From Clostridiales bacterium UBA7011 (GTDB taxonomy: Bacteria > Bacillota > Clostridia > Oscillospirales > Butyricicoccaceae): 32,729 bases of DNA. The stretch is taken from NCBI GenBank assembly GCA_002449635.1, contig DJXF01000004.1, positions 1-32,729 of the forward strand, read 5' to 3'. The position numbers were made by a program, and so were the translations under genes. Of the stretch, positions 21,615 to 30,558 are shown piece by piece. Below the pieces are notes generated by a model. The model had not been told where the DNA came from, did no database searches, and worked only from the letters and a program-made list of their open reading frames with translations. The stretch's first letter is position 1. Each line of letters opens with the position of its first letter.

Positions 21615-23729
21615 TTACTCCCCGGCTGTGATCGTTTGATCTGCCATACTCTGTTTTTTTCTCTGCCTGAGGGTGGCGAGAACGACAGATTTGGTGATAT
21701 CTGCCTTTCCCTTAAACGGACGAAGCCTGATATGCAGCAGGTTGTTCTTAAAATGATAGCTGAGCAGACAGCATTCTGAAAAGACATCCAGACAGACAAA
21801 AAGCTTGCCGATGTTGATATAGCGGCGTGATTCGTAAGATATGCGCCGCGAAAGCGTATTATACGGCGCTGTCAGCTTTCCTGCCTCAGCGCGCGAGATG
21901 ATGTGCCGCCACACAGCGACCAGATCTGCGCGGTCGGGATACAACTGTATGGCCTGCTTGTCTGTCAGCTCCCTCTCATCAATGAAGGCAGAATAGACGG
22001 ACAGGAAATAATGGTCTTTTTCCAATTCGCAGCCACTCAGGCGAATGTCCTTGAGCATCAGCTGAATGGACTGTCTGCCGCGAAAATGGTTGATTTCAAG
22101 GCTGAACGCCGCGTCAACAACATCGCCCTGAACCACCGGACAGCCGCCCGAGCCGGTGCCGAACAACATTGCGGTAAAGCGCCTGTCCCCCTTAATCAAT
22201 GACAGCTTCAGGTGTTTGTCGCTGGAAATGGGCGTAATTTCCTCAACCGTAAATTCCCGAATGGCAAAGATCGGCTCACGATTCCCCATGCCATAGGGCT
22301 CCAATACACCGAGATCGCGTATCGCTTCAAAGGAAATATCATCCGGTGAGATCAGGCAGTCGACATCTACGACCGGCATCAGATCGTCCTCTTTGATATT
22401 TTCCCGCGCATACGCGCAGATGCTGCGTTTAAATGCGGGCAGGTTTTCACGGCTTATCGTGAGACCCGCCGCAAGCGCATGCCCTCCGAATCTGTCGAGA
22501 TACTGTGCGCTGTTTTCCAGCGCAGCGAACAGGTTAAATCCATTGACCGAGCGGCCGGAGCCCTTGCCCTGATCGCCATCGAGCGAAATAAGAACGGTCG
22601 GACAGCCGTATCGGTCGGAAATGCGGGAGGAGACAATACCGATTACACCGTGATGCCAGTTTTCTCCCCACAGCACAATCATACGGTCTTCCTGCGGATC
22701 GTATTCTTTCTGCAGCGCCTGAAAAGCCTGTGCCAGAATGGCATTTTCCGCATTTTGACGCTCTTTGTTCTGACAGCAGAGCATGACGGCGATGTCCTGC
22801 GCATGGGGCAGACTGTCGGTCAGGAACAGCTCTGCTGCCTGATCTGCACAGCCCATGCGTCCGGCCGCATTGATGCGCGGTGCAAGCGTAAAGCTGACAA
22901 TCATCGAGGTCATGCGCCGTGTCTCCACACCGGATTCCCGCATCAGCATGCGCAGACCGGGATTGCGCGTCTGCTGCAGGACACGGAGGCCGTTGGAGAC
23001 AATCACACGGTTTTCACCCTGCAGCAGCATGACATCTGCGATGGTTCCGACTGCCACAAGGTCAAGATATGCACGAAGCACATCTATGAGATGGTCGGGG
23101 CCCGCGAGTGCGCAAATCAGCTTGAATACGACACCCACGCCCGCCAGCTCACTGAACGGATAGCGGCTGTCCGGCCGCTTGGGATTGACAACAGCGAGTG
23201 CATCCGGCATACCGTCTTTGCACTCGTGATGATCTGTGACAACGACATTCAACCCGATTTCCCGCGCGTAAGCGATTTCCTCCATCGCGGTAATACCGGT
23301 ATCTACCGTAATGACAAACGACACGCCTTTTTGACGGAGCTTGAGCAGCGCCGGCTTGTTGAGACCATAGCCCTCTGTCAGCCGATCCGGAATATAGAAG
23401 CTGCATGGAACGCCAAGGCTCTTCAAAAAGCGAACCAGTACGCAGGTCGAGGTAATGCCGTCGACATCGTAGTCCCCAAACACGGCAATGTGCTCTCCTT
23501 CCGCGACCGCTGCGCGAATGGCATCCACCGCCTTCTGCATGTCCGGCAGCAGAAACGGGTCGTGCAGTCCGGAAATGTCATCAGAAAGAAATTCTGCCGC
23601 TTTTTCCGGCGTATCGAGTCCGCGCGCACACAGTACGGCAGCTGTCAGCGGAGCAAAGCCGCACTGCTGCGTCAGGCTGCGTATCCTCTCGCGGTCAGGT
23701 CCGGCAATATTCCATTTTTTCGATTTCAT
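21615..23729 (-). CDS. recJ: single-stranded-DNA-specific exonuclease RecJ
   Basis: A 704-residue DHH-family nuclease that degrades ssDNA 5' to 3' in recombination and repair. Motifs: FGDYDVDGITS (84-94), DTG (143-145), DHHE (166-169), then the DHHA1 domain with GKGSGRS and HALAAGLTI-type residues in the centre. An OB-like region and a C-terminal extension (about 560-704, as in Firmicutes RecJ) complete it. AGAGGAG precedes the ATG; an in-frame ATG 19 codons upstream lies in the promoter region and is not used. It is the first gene of the long operon and precedes rel, a conserved clostridial order. Confidence 0.97.
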   Translation of the reverse strand: MKSKKWNIAGPDRERIRSLTQQCGFAPLTAAVLCARGLDTPEKAAEFLSDDISGLHDPFLLPDMQKAVDAIRAAVAEGEHIAVFGDYDVDGITSTCVLVRFLKSLGVPCSFYIPDRLTEGYGLNKPALLKLRQKGVSFVITVDTGITAMEEIAYAREIGLNVVVTDHHECKDGMPDALAVVNPKRPDSRYPFSELAGVGVVFKLICALAGPDHLIDVLRAYLDLVAVGTIADVMLLQGENRVIVSNGLRVLQQTRNPGLRMLMRESGVETRRMTSMIVSFTLAPRINAAGRMGCADQAAELFLTDSLPHAQDIAVMLCCQNKERQNAENAILAQAFQALQKEYDPQEDRMIVLWGENWHHGVIGIVSSRISDRYGCPTVLISLDGDQGKGSGRSVNGFNLFAALENSAQYLDRFGGHALAAGLTISRENLPAFKRSICAYARENIKEDDLMPVVDVDCLISPDDISFEAIRDLGVLEPYGMGNREPIFAIREFTVEEITPISSDKHLKLSLIKGDRRFTAMLFGTGSGGCPVVQGDVVDAAFSLEINHFRGRQSIQLMLKDIRLSGCELEKDHYFLSVYSAFIDERELTDKQAIQLYPDRADLVAVWRHIISRAEAGKLTAPYNTLSRRISYESRRYINIGKLFVCLDVFSECCLLSYHFKNNLLHIRLRPFKGKADITKSVVLATLRQRKKQSMADQTITAGE

Positions 23730-23763
23730 TGCAACTCCTCTTTTTTTATTACAAATCATAAAT

Positions 23764-23792
23764 ATTATAACAAAAAAACAGCGCATTCACAA
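23764..23792 (-). promoter_or_regulatory. sigma-A promoter of the recJ-rel operon
   Basis: TTGTGA (23787-23792), a 17-base spacer with a T-run and TATAAT (23764-23769) lie about 40 bases upstream of the recJ ATG. The spacing is ideal and the -10 perfect. Confidence 0.8.
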
Positions 23793-23955
23793 GATTCTTG
23801 ACAAAAATACACAACACTTCATCAAATCTGTGAAGGATCCGCCTGCGATTCTGCAAACATGGAAACATTGCGTGATGTTTTGCGGCGAAACGCAGAGAGG
23901 CTGCACAAACCGCCGCCGAATTCAGCGGAAGACATGAATCCGTTTTTTTCTGTGC

Positions 23956-23986
23956 AAAAAAGGCCGCCGGCAATTATACCGGCGGC
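23956..23986 (-). terminator. terminator of ldh
   Basis: GCCGCCGG and CCGGCGGC form a perfect 8-bp GC stem with an 8-base loop, followed by CTTTTTTG on the minus strand, about 30 bases after the ldh stop. The remaining 160 bases up to the recJ promoter hold nothing recognisable. Confidence 0.9.
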
Positions 23987-24014
23987 TGTAAAACAGCAGA
24001 TTCAATATCAAATT

Positions 24015-24962
24015 TCAGATGTCTGCGTCCGCAATAACATTTTTCAGCGTATCTGCCGACTGTTTCAGCGCGTCCAACTCCCTTTCGTCCATATTGACCG
24101 GAAGCGGACACTCTACACCGTGCGCGCCGACAACTGCCGGCATGCTGAGGCAGAGTTCCTCCAGCCCATACTGTCCGCACATCAGATTGGAAACAGGCAG
24201 GACTGACTTTTCATCGCGGATAATCGCTTCGCACACGCGCTTGACAGACATGGCGATGCCGTAATAGGTCGCCTTTTTCTTTTCAATGATTTCATAAGCG
24301 CTGTTTTTCACCTGTTCTGCGATGCGGGTCATTTCCTCGGTGTGGTCCTGATATCCTCTGAGCTCGCAAAAGTCGTGCAGCGGCATATTGGAAACGCGCG
24401 CACTGCTCCAAACAGCGATTTCACTGTCACCGTGTTCGCCGACAATGTAAGCGTCAACATCGCGTGCGTCTACTCCGAGGTGCTGTCCGAGCAGATACTG
24501 CAGGCGTGCGGTGTCAAGCACTGTTCCTGTGCCGATCACACGGTTTTCCGGGAATCCGCTGAGCTTGAGCGCGGCATAGGTCAGAATATCAACCGGATTG
24601 GCTACAATCAGCAGAATGCCTTCACAGTTCCGCTTTGCAATTTTCGGAATGATGGATTTGAAGATGCCGACATTTTTCTTGACAAGATCCAGACGTGTCT
24701 CGCCCGGCTTCTGTGCCGCGCCGGCAGAGATAATGATAATGGCCGCATCTGTGATGTCATCGTATGTTCCCGCATAGATGTTCATCGGCTTGGCATACAG
24801 CAGACCGTGTGCGATGTCCAGGGCCTCACCCTCCGCCTTCTCCGGGACGGCATCAATCAGCACCATTTCAGAAAAAATTCCGCTTTGCATGAGTGCAAAA
24901 CAGGACGCAGAACCGACAAATCCGCAGCCGATCATAGCGACTTTTCTCAGATTTACAGACAT
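24015..24962 (-). CDS. ldh: L-lactate dehydrogenase (NAD-dependent)
   Basis: A 315-residue LDH/MDH-family protein. The NAD fold carries GCGFVG (12-17). The substrate-specificity loop reads AGAAQKPGETRLDL with Gln at position 84, the residue that marks lactate dehydrogenase (Arg would mark malate dehydrogenase). Catalytic D150, R153 and the active-site H177 in GEHGDSE are present. It reduces pyruvate to L-lactate, regenerating NAD+ in fermentation. The ATG has AAGGAGG 8 bases upstream; a longer open frame upstream is non-coding leader. An intrinsic terminator follows. It is not closely linked to other fermentation genes. Confidence 0.95.
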   Translation of the reverse strand: MSVNLRKVAMIGCGFVGSASCFALMQSGIFSEMVLIDAVPEKAEGEALDIAHGLLYAKPMNIYAGTYDDITDAAIIIISAGAAQKPGETRLDLVKKNVGIFKSIIPKIAKRNCEGILLIVANPVDILTYAALKLSGFPENRVIGTGTVLDTARLQYLLGQHLGVDARDVDAYIVGEHGDSEIAVWSSARVSNMPLHDFCELRGYQDHTEEMTRIAEQVKNSAYEIIEKKKATYYGIAMSVKRVCEAIIRDEKSVLPVSNLMCGQYGLEELCLSMPAVVGAHGVECPLPVNMDERELDALKQSADTLKNVIADADI

Positions 24963-25091
24963 GGTTTTTTCCTCCTTGAAAGGTTTGTCAAACAATATGA
25001 GGCAGTTTCGGCTATTTTCTGCCATTTCCGCCAAACCGCACATCGGTTCATTCGGGCGGTGATAGAATAGTATTTACCTGATCCGGCAGCA

Positions 25092-25217
25092 TCATTCGGT
25101 CAGCACAGCTTTTTCAGCTTCCACCTGACACATCCTCTTATCCTTCCGGCGGAAAACAACGGTTTCCGGCATTTTGAACGATTCTTCCAGAATCATTCTG
25201 AGCGATACCATTGTCAT
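25092..25217 (-). CDS. possible 41-residue small protein
   Basis: An open frame from ATG to TGA encodes a charged peptide starting MTMVSLRMILEESFKMPE and ending AEKAVLTE. GAGG lies 8 bases before the ATG, and codon use looks like that of the neighbours. It begins 24 bases after the stop of the 4Fe-4S protein, on the same strand, so it could share its mRNA. Not hydrophobic; one cysteine. No family recognised. The alternative is that the sequence is just leader for ldh. Confidence 0.4.
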   Translation of the reverse strand: MTMVSLRMILEESFKMPETVVFRRKDKRMCQVEAEKAVLTE

Positions 25218-25241
25218 TGTTCCCGCCTCATCAGTGCCCAA

Positions 25242-26000
25242 TCAGTTATCCAGTATTCTTCCGTCAATCGAAATCGTGATGACCTGCCACGGAATAAATT
25301 TCCCGCTCGCCTGCAGTGCACGCTTGGCTGCCTGCTCCAGACCGCCGCAGCACGGCACCTCCATCCGCACGATGGTCACGCTCTTGATCTCGTTGTCGGC
25401 GATAATCTGTGTCAATTTTTCTGCGTAATCGCCTTCATCCAGCTTCGGGCAGCCAATCAGCGTCACACGATTGCGAATAAAATCATTGTGGAAGCTGCCA
25501 TACGCGTAAGCCGTGCAGTCGGCAGCGATCAGCAGGTTTGCACCGCTGAAATAAGGCGCGTTGACCGGTGCAAGCTTGATCTGTACCGGCCACTGACGCA
25601 GCTGGGACGTTCCCGCTGCGGGTCCCTGTGCAGCTGCTGCGGGGTTCATCTCATGCACTTTCGAGCCGGGGCAGCCGTGCGAGTCCAATGCTTCGCGCTT
25701 TATTTCACGCATCCGGCTTCCCGGAAAGCCGGCATGCAGCGACATGCCCTGCTGCTGCATTTTCTTCTGCTTGTTGGCGAGCACAGCCGCTTCGTCATAC
25801 GGCGCCGCTTCTCGTTCCACAAAGGAAATGGCATCTGCGGGGCAGGTCGGCAGACAGTCTCCCAGTCCGTCGCAGTAATCGTCCCGCAGCAGCTTTGCCT
25901 TTCCGTCCACCATGCCAATGGCGCCCTCATGACATGCCTCTGCACACAGACCGCATCCGGTACACGCATTCTCATCAATCTGAATCATTCTGCGTTTCAT
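25242..26000 (-). CDS. 4Fe-4S dicluster ferredoxin-domain protein with cysteine-rich C-terminus
   Basis: A 252-residue protein. The N-terminus has two 4Fe-4S sites: C13-x2-C16-x2-C19-x3-C23 and C43-x5-C49-x3-C53 (DYCDGLGDCLPTCP). A second part (about 90-252) has GCPGSKVHEM (C110), C162, GCPKLDEGDY (C184) and VPCCGG (C217/C218), which could hold a further cluster or disulfide. This type is widespread in anaerobes as an uncharacterised iron-sulfur protein. It may carry electrons; the partner is unknown. AGAGG precedes the ATG. The gene stands alone, upstream of the small ORF and ldh. Confidence 0.85.
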   Translation of the reverse strand: MKRRMIQIDENACTGCGLCAEACHEGAIGMVDGKAKLLRDDYCDGLGDCLPTCPADAISFVEREAAPYDEAAVLANKQKKMQQQGMSLHAGFPGSRMREIKREALDSHGCPGSKVHEMNPAAAAQGPAAGTSQLRQWPVQIKLAPVNAPYFSGANLLIAADCTAYAYGSFHNDFIRNRVTLIGCPKLDEGDYAEKLTQIIADNEIKSVTIVRMEVPCCGGLEQAAKRALQASGKFIPWQVITISIDGRILDN

Positions 26001-26132
26001 TCTGTCTTTCCTCTCCTTTTTTCTTTCTGTGATCAGTATAATACCCCCGCGAAGGAAAGTCTGTTGTTATAACCACAAAGATAAAAATTTTTCGCCGGAT
26101 GTGTGTTACAGTGTATTTCCGAAAAGACAGTG

Positions 26133-26173
26133 CAAAAAAGGTCTCCGACCGCATTCATTTGCAGCCGAAGACC
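26133..26173 (-). terminator. terminator after rnmV
   Basis: On the minus strand GGTCTTCGGCTGC pairs with GCGGTCGGAGACC over 13 bp (with three G-T pairs), loop AAATGAAT, and TTTTTTG follows. It begins 10 bases after the rnmV stop. Confidence 0.9.
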
Positions 26174-26182
26174 CTGTTATTG

Positions 26183-26791
26183 TCAGCAGCCATCGCATAC
26201 GCCGCTGTGATCCAGCTTTTCGATCTCGCGCCTGACTTCCTCATAATCCGCAACGACATTGATAAATTCCAGCAGCGCATTGGCCGTCATATGCTGCGGC
26301 AGATGCAGCGCGCGAAGCAGCTGCCTGCGCCGTGCCGCGCTGTGCGCCGTGCCGGATAATCCCCATGCATAAAAATCCGCTTTTGTAATTTTCCGCCGAT
26401 CATCCGCTTCCGGCAGGCATTCCACGCCCGCCTGCTCCAAAGCGCGCAGAATCACATCATCCGGCACGCCTTCAACACCCAGTGTGCCTTCTTTTGATCC
26501 ATGCACCTTGCGGCGCTCTTTTCCGGCAATCTGGGGAATATATGCGTGCCGAACCTGTTCTTTGGGAATTGCCCCGCGCAGATAATTGCGAATGACAAAG
26601 CCTGCCCCGTCGCTGTCGGTCAGGACGAGAATGCCGCGCTCCGCCGCAATGCGCCGAATCAGCGCAAGCTTTTCGCTGTTGTTAAAAATGGCAAACCCGC
26701 CCGTTTCTATGACAATCGTGTCGACAAGCTGCTTTATTTTGTTGACATCATAGCGTCCTTCTACGATAATCGCTTCCCGAATATGAATCAT
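26183..26791 (-). CDS. rnmV: ribonuclease M5
   Basis: A 202-residue TOPRIM protein beginning MIHIREAIIVEGRYDVNKIK; catalytic E11 lies in VEGRYD and D59/D61 in TDSDGAG. The stretch HAYIPQIAGKERRKVHGSKEG is typical of RNase M5, which matures 5S rRNA precursors. The C-terminal third (about 110-202) corresponds to the M5 C-terminal domain. It overlaps the holA stop by ATGA. No 5S rRNA gene is in the window. Confidence 0.93.
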   Translation of the reverse strand: MIHIREAIIVEGRYDVNKIKQLVDTIVIETGGFAIFNNSEKLALIRRIAAERGILVLTDSDGAGFVIRNYLRGAIPKEQVRHAYIPQIAGKERRKVHGSKEGTLGVEGVPDDVILRALEQAGVECLPEADDRRKITKADFYAWGLSGTAHSAARRRQLLRALHLPQHMTANALLEFINVVADYEEVRREIEKLDHSGVCDGC

Positions 26792-27846
26792 CGTCTCGCC
26801 GCCTTTTCGCCAAAATTCGCTGCCATCCGGAGCAGGAGCAATTCCAGCACCTTCTGCCGGTCTGCACCGGCGGACTTCATCGCGACATCACATTCCCCGC
26901 ACAGCAGCAGCGTCTTCCGCAGCCATTTGACATGCAGCTGCGCTGCGGAATCCCGCATTTTTCGCGCATAAAATGCCGACTTGCTGCCGAGCAGCTCCAT
27001 CAGTTCACGGTCACTTGCATGTGCTTCCAATGCCAGCTTTGCCGCATACAGGCGCTGAATGTGGCGGGAAATCGCCGCGAGCAAAACAATCGGTTCATTT
27101 TTCTGTGCAATCAGCTCATTCACGAGCGTCATTGCGCGATCAAACCGGCGTGCGGTAATCGCATCGGTGAGATCAAATGTAACAGCATCGAGCACCTTCG
27201 TGCATACGGCATCGATATCACTGCGCTTGACGGCATCCGTCGCACTGTGCGCACAGGCCTTTTCGATTTCCAGCGTGAGACTGGTCATCGAAGTGCCGCA
27301 CAAAAACAGCAGATAATCACATGTTTCGCTGTCAATCTGCTTCCCGGCAGCTTTGGCGTGCCGCTTGACCCACGGAATCAAATCCCGCCGCTCTAAATGC
27401 GAAAAATCGGCAATACAGCCCTTTTTTGTGATAATTGTGTGCAGTTTGGTGCGCTTATCCGGCTTGAGCGGAATGGTATCATAATAAAAAACCAGACAGA
27501 CATAATCCGGCAGATCATTCAAAATGCCCGGCAGCTCGTCCTTGAGTGCGGCAGGTGGTTTGTACAAATCAAAATCCTTTACCACAACCATACGGCGCTC
27601 TGCCATAGCCGGATAGCTGTCCACCGCATCCGTCAGCTGATCAAGCGTCAATGCACTGCCTTCGAAGACGGTATAGTTGAAATCGCGGAAGGTTTCGTCC
27701 ACAACCTCTTTTTCCAGTGCGGCGAGATAATGCTCTTTCAGATAGCTCTCCTCGCCGCCGATCACATACAGCGAACCGATGGTATGCGACTTCAGATCCT
27801 GTTTCAGCTGCTGCGCACCATCTGTGTCTTTTGATTTTTTCGGCAC
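26788..27846 (-). CDS. holA: DNA polymerase III delta subunit
   Basis: A 352-residue protein matching HolA, which opens the beta clamp in the clamp-loader complex. The beginning after a basic stretch is SLYVIGGEESYLKEHYLAALE, with the family's (Y/L)xGxExYL motif; the helical collar domain (about 220-345) includes RFDRAMTLVNELIAQKNEPIVLLAAISRH in several helices. It starts with GTG, with GGAGG 9 bases upstream. It is 18 bases downstream of comEC and overlaps rnmV by ATGA; comEC-holA is a common Firmicutes order. Confidence 0.93.
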   Translation of the reverse strand: MPKKSKDTDGAQQLKQDLKSHTIGSLYVIGGEESYLKEHYLAALEKEVVDETFRDFNYTVFEGSALTLDQLTDAVDSYPAMAERRMVVVKDFDLYKPPAALKDELPGILNDLPDYVCLVFYYDTIPLKPDKRTKLHTIITKKGCIADFSHLERRDLIPWVKRHAKAAGKQIDSETCDYLLFLCGTSMTSLTLEIEKACAHSATDAVKRSDIDAVCTKVLDAVTFDLTDAITARRFDRAMTLVNELIAQKNEPIVLLAAISRHIQRLYAAKLALEAHASDRELMELLGSKSAFYARKMRDSAAQLHVKWLRKTLLLCGECDVAMKSAGADRQKVLELLLLRMAANFGEKAARR

Positions 27847-27864
27847 CGGATTGACCCTCCTCTC

Positions 27865-30087
27865 CTACGTGCGTTTGCTTCGCCATTCGATCTGTCCCGT
27901 GTCGTACGGATTGATGACCGGAATGCCGTCATAATCCGACCGGCTTTTCCAGCCGCTTTCCACAACAATGCGCGACGGTGAAATGCGATGGAGCAGCTCG
28001 CGCATGTTGTCTGATTCTTTGGAAAACTGTGCGGAAACGAGCAGTGTCTCCGCATGCAGCGGCTGTGCATCGGTCAGATCCAGCAGCATTCTCTGTGTCA
28101 GCGCATGAACGGTCACAATATCCAGATCGTCCGATCGAATGCGGGCAATCAGCTTGCGGTCCACGGCGCCCCACACGGACAGTCCGAGCGAGGCATCTCC
28201 GACAGCGGTTTCCTGCTCCGGCGCAATTTTCTCAAAGGAAATGTTCTGCGCGCGCAATTCGCGCATCAACTCGGGATACGGCGGTCTGTTTTCATAGCTT
28301 TTCTCCGGCAGAATCATCTTTTCCACCGGAACATTTTGCAAAAGCGTGCAGATATTTCGCGCATGACTCTGATCGACAGATGTGAGTACAACAAGGTCGA
28401 GTGAATCGATTCCGTGCCAGTCCAGATAGGCGGCGACATCCTCCGCTGCGTCATGGTGACCCGAGCCGCTGCAATCAATCAAAGCCGCCTGATCGCCGCA
28501 GGATACCACAATCGCCTGTCCCCGTCCCTCTGTGAGAACCGCAATGTTGAGGTCATTGTTCCGCACCGCGCCGCGCAGCACGCAGACGACTATTGTGAAC
28601 AGGACCAGCCCCGGAACGCCAAACAGCAGCGCCTTTTTCCTGCCTTTCCAGAGTAAAACAGCTGCCGCCGCACAGACAACAACAGAAAAGATGAGATCGA
28701 ACCGGCTTTCACAATACAGAATACCGTACGGGACAGCAGCCGTCCCATCGACGATGAGATAACTGTAATCGGTCAGCCACATCGCCGGCGTCAGAACCAA
28801 TCCGGCAGCGGACGGAAACCACAGACCGATGATACCGCCGATGACGAGCAGCGGGAACAGCACCGATACCGCCCACAACGCGAGCACATTTGAAACAATG
28901 GAAAAGACCGACAGATAGCCGAAATGATACAGCAGAATCGGCGCTGTGCATACCATGGAACAAACGGTACATGCTACCGCGCCTGTAAATACGCGATACA
29001 AACGCGTCAAACGCTTCGGCACAAACGCAGGCCGCTCCATCGCGTGCTGAATGCGCGAAGCAAAACACAGAATGCCGAGTGTCGATGCAAACGAGAGCTG
29101 CAGGCCGACCGAAGTGAGCGCATCCGGCAAAATCAGCAAAATCACAAGCAATGCCGCGAACAGCGAGTTGAGGCTGTCGCTGCGCCGCCTGAGCCAGAAC
29201 CCGAGCAGAAAAACGCCGTACATGATGCACGCGCGCACAACAGACGGCGACCAGCCGACCATGAAGTAAAACGCGATCAGCGTTGGAATGCCGAGTGCCG
29301 TGCCAATCCGCCGGCCGAACACAAACAACAGAAACGAAATCAGAAATCCGACATGCAGACCGGACAGTGCTATGACATGAGACAGACCCGCCTTGCGCAG
29401 ATGATCCCTGTCCCGCACGGTCAGTAACGAGCGGTCACCGGTTGTCAGCGCATTCCAAAATGCTGTCTGACGTTCTGTGCCATGCTGCGCAAACACCGTT
29501 CTCAGATTGCGCGCAAACTGTTTCGGATAGTACGACAACGGACGGCGGTCTGCCTGTTTGATGCTGACCCGTGCATCCTTCCGGACAGAGGCGAGAACAA
29601 AAACGCCCTGACCGCGATAATAGCTCTCGCGGTCAAAGCCCTCCCGCATATCCGATTGATAAAAACGTACCTTTGCCGTAATGCTGTCACCCGGCTGAAG
29701 CTCCTCGTCCGTCAAAGGCAGATACAGCAAAGTCCGAAAGCTTCCCCATACGCCCGCCTGTGCACCGCTGACCCGCACCGCAATGCGCTGCTGCTCGTCA
29801 TACCGGTCAGCAAAATCCGCCGCTGTGACGGTTACATCATGCGATGTATTTTCCAGCTGTGCGATCGGGTCCGCGTAATACCGGTGATACGCCTCCGTAT
29901 AAGCCGTTCCGCTGAAAAAACCGGCCGCGAGGAGAAAAAGCGGAAAGGCACGCGGAAACCACTTTGCCGCGGCCGCTGTACCGAGCAGCACGATTGCTGT
30001 CACAAGCAGCGGAATCAAAATTCCCCGCAGCGTCAGCGCACAGCCCGCGGCAAATGCGCCGGAAAACCAGATCAGCGGCCGCCGCAT
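27865..30087 (-). CDS. comEC: ComEC/Rec2 DNA-uptake channel with degenerate MBL domain
   Basis: A 740-residue inner-membrane protein with an N-terminal hydrophobic start, an OB-like DUF4131 region (about 80-175), the competence domain with about ten helices (from AGLSHVIALSGLHV, 233-246, to about 510) and a C-terminal metallo-beta-lactamase-like domain (about 530-740). It imports ssDNA in transformation. The C-terminal domain lacks its metal motifs: LTSVDQSH (568-575) stands where family members have LTHxDxDH, and no HHGS-type motif is seen. It therefore may not act as nuclease. The ATG has AGGGAGGG upstream. It precedes holA. Confidence 0.93.
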   Translation of the reverse strand: MRRPLIWFSGAFAAGCALTLRGILIPLLVTAIVLLGTAAAAKWFPRAFPLFLLAAGFFSGTAYTEAYHRYYADPIAQLENTSHDVTVTAADFADRYDEQQRIAVRVSGAQAGVWGSFRTLLYLPLTDEELQPGDSITAKVRFYQSDMREGFDRESYYRGQGVFVLASVRKDARVSIKQADRRPLSYYPKQFARNLRTVFAQHGTERQTAFWNALTTGDRSLLTVRDRDHLRKAGLSHVIALSGLHVGFLISFLLFVFGRRIGTALGIPTLIAFYFMVGWSPSVVRACIMYGVFLLGFWLRRRSDSLNSLFAALLVILLILPDALTSVGLQLSFASTLGILCFASRIQHAMERPAFVPKRLTRLYRVFTGAVACTVCSMVCTAPILLYHFGYLSVFSIVSNVLALWAVSVLFPLLVIGGIIGLWFPSAAGLVLTPAMWLTDYSYLIVDGTAAVPYGILYCESRFDLIFSVVVCAAAAVLLWKGRKKALLFGVPGLVLFTIVVCVLRGAVRNNDLNIAVLTEGRGQAIVVSCGDQAALIDCSGSGHHDAAEDVAAYLDWHGIDSLDLVVLTSVDQSHARNICTLLQNVPVEKMILPEKSYENRPPYPELMRELRAQNISFEKIAPEQETAVGDASLGLSVWGAVDRKLIARIRSDDLDIVTVHALTQRMLLDLTDAQPLHAETLLVSAQFSKESDNMRELLHRISPSRIVVESGWKSRSDYDGIPVINPYDTGQIEWRSKRT

Positions 30088-30125
30088 GGTATCCCTCCCT
30101 TCACCTGATACGGCACAATGAAATT

Positions 30126-30152
30126 GGACGGCGCCGCACAGCGGCGCCGTCC
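30126..30152 (-). terminator. hairpin after the HIT gene
   Basis: GGACGGCGCCG and CGGCGCCGTCC are a perfect 11-bp inverted repeat with a CACAG loop. On the minus strand only AATTTCATT follows, so termination would be partial, allowing some read-through into comEC. Confidence 0.6.
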
Positions 30153-30180
30153 CTGCTTACTCACATTTTGCTGTTTTGAA

Positions 30181-30519
30181 TCAGCCGGGCGGCCATGTCA
30201 TGTCGCGGCCGGACAGAACGTGGAAATGCAGATGGAACACGCTCTGCTGTGCCTGCTCGCCGATATTCGAGACGACGCGGAAGCTGTCCATGCCCAGTTC
30301 CTTTGCAATCTTTGCAATCGCTTCAAAGCACTTTGCCGCCGCGATGCTGTTTTCCGGCGTGATCTCAGCCGCAGATGCAATGTGCTGCTTGGGAATGACC
30401 AGAAAGTGCGTCGGCGCCTGCGGGTCAATGTCATAAAATGCGTAGACATATTCGTCCTCATACACCTTTTTTGACGGGATTTCTCCGTTTATGATCTTAC
30501 AAAACAGACAATCTGTCAT
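30181..30519 (-). CDS. HIT-family nucleotide-binding hydrolase
   Basis: A 112-residue protein beginning MTDCLFCKIINGEIPSKKVYED, with C4/C7 probably binding zinc, and the histidine triad HLHFH (H96, H98, H100) followed by VLSGRDMTWPPG. HINT-like proteins hydrolyse nucleoside phosphoramidates or adenylated lysine; the exact substrate is not known. AAGGAGGAAG precedes the ATG. It is 39 bases after the alaS stop, so it is co-transcribed with alaS. Confidence 0.95.
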   Translation of the reverse strand: MTDCLFCKIINGEIPSKKVYEDEYVYAFYDIDPQAPTHFLVIPKQHIASAAEITPENSIAAAKCFEAIAKIAKELGMDSFRVVSNIGEQAQQSVFHLHFHVLSGRDMTWPPG

Positions 30520-30558
30520 CGTTCTTCCTCCTTTTCAGACGGATAGAAAGCTTATTCC

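Noticed and set aside
24015..24962. Malate dehydrogenase
   Set aside because: The specificity residue is Gln in QKPGETR, and malate enzymes have Arg there.
24985..24995. TTGT-CAA-ACAA dyad before ldh, considered as a Rex site
   Set aside because: It does not fit the 18-base Rex consensus (TTGTTAA-N4-TTAACAA) and is only 23 bases from the ATG.
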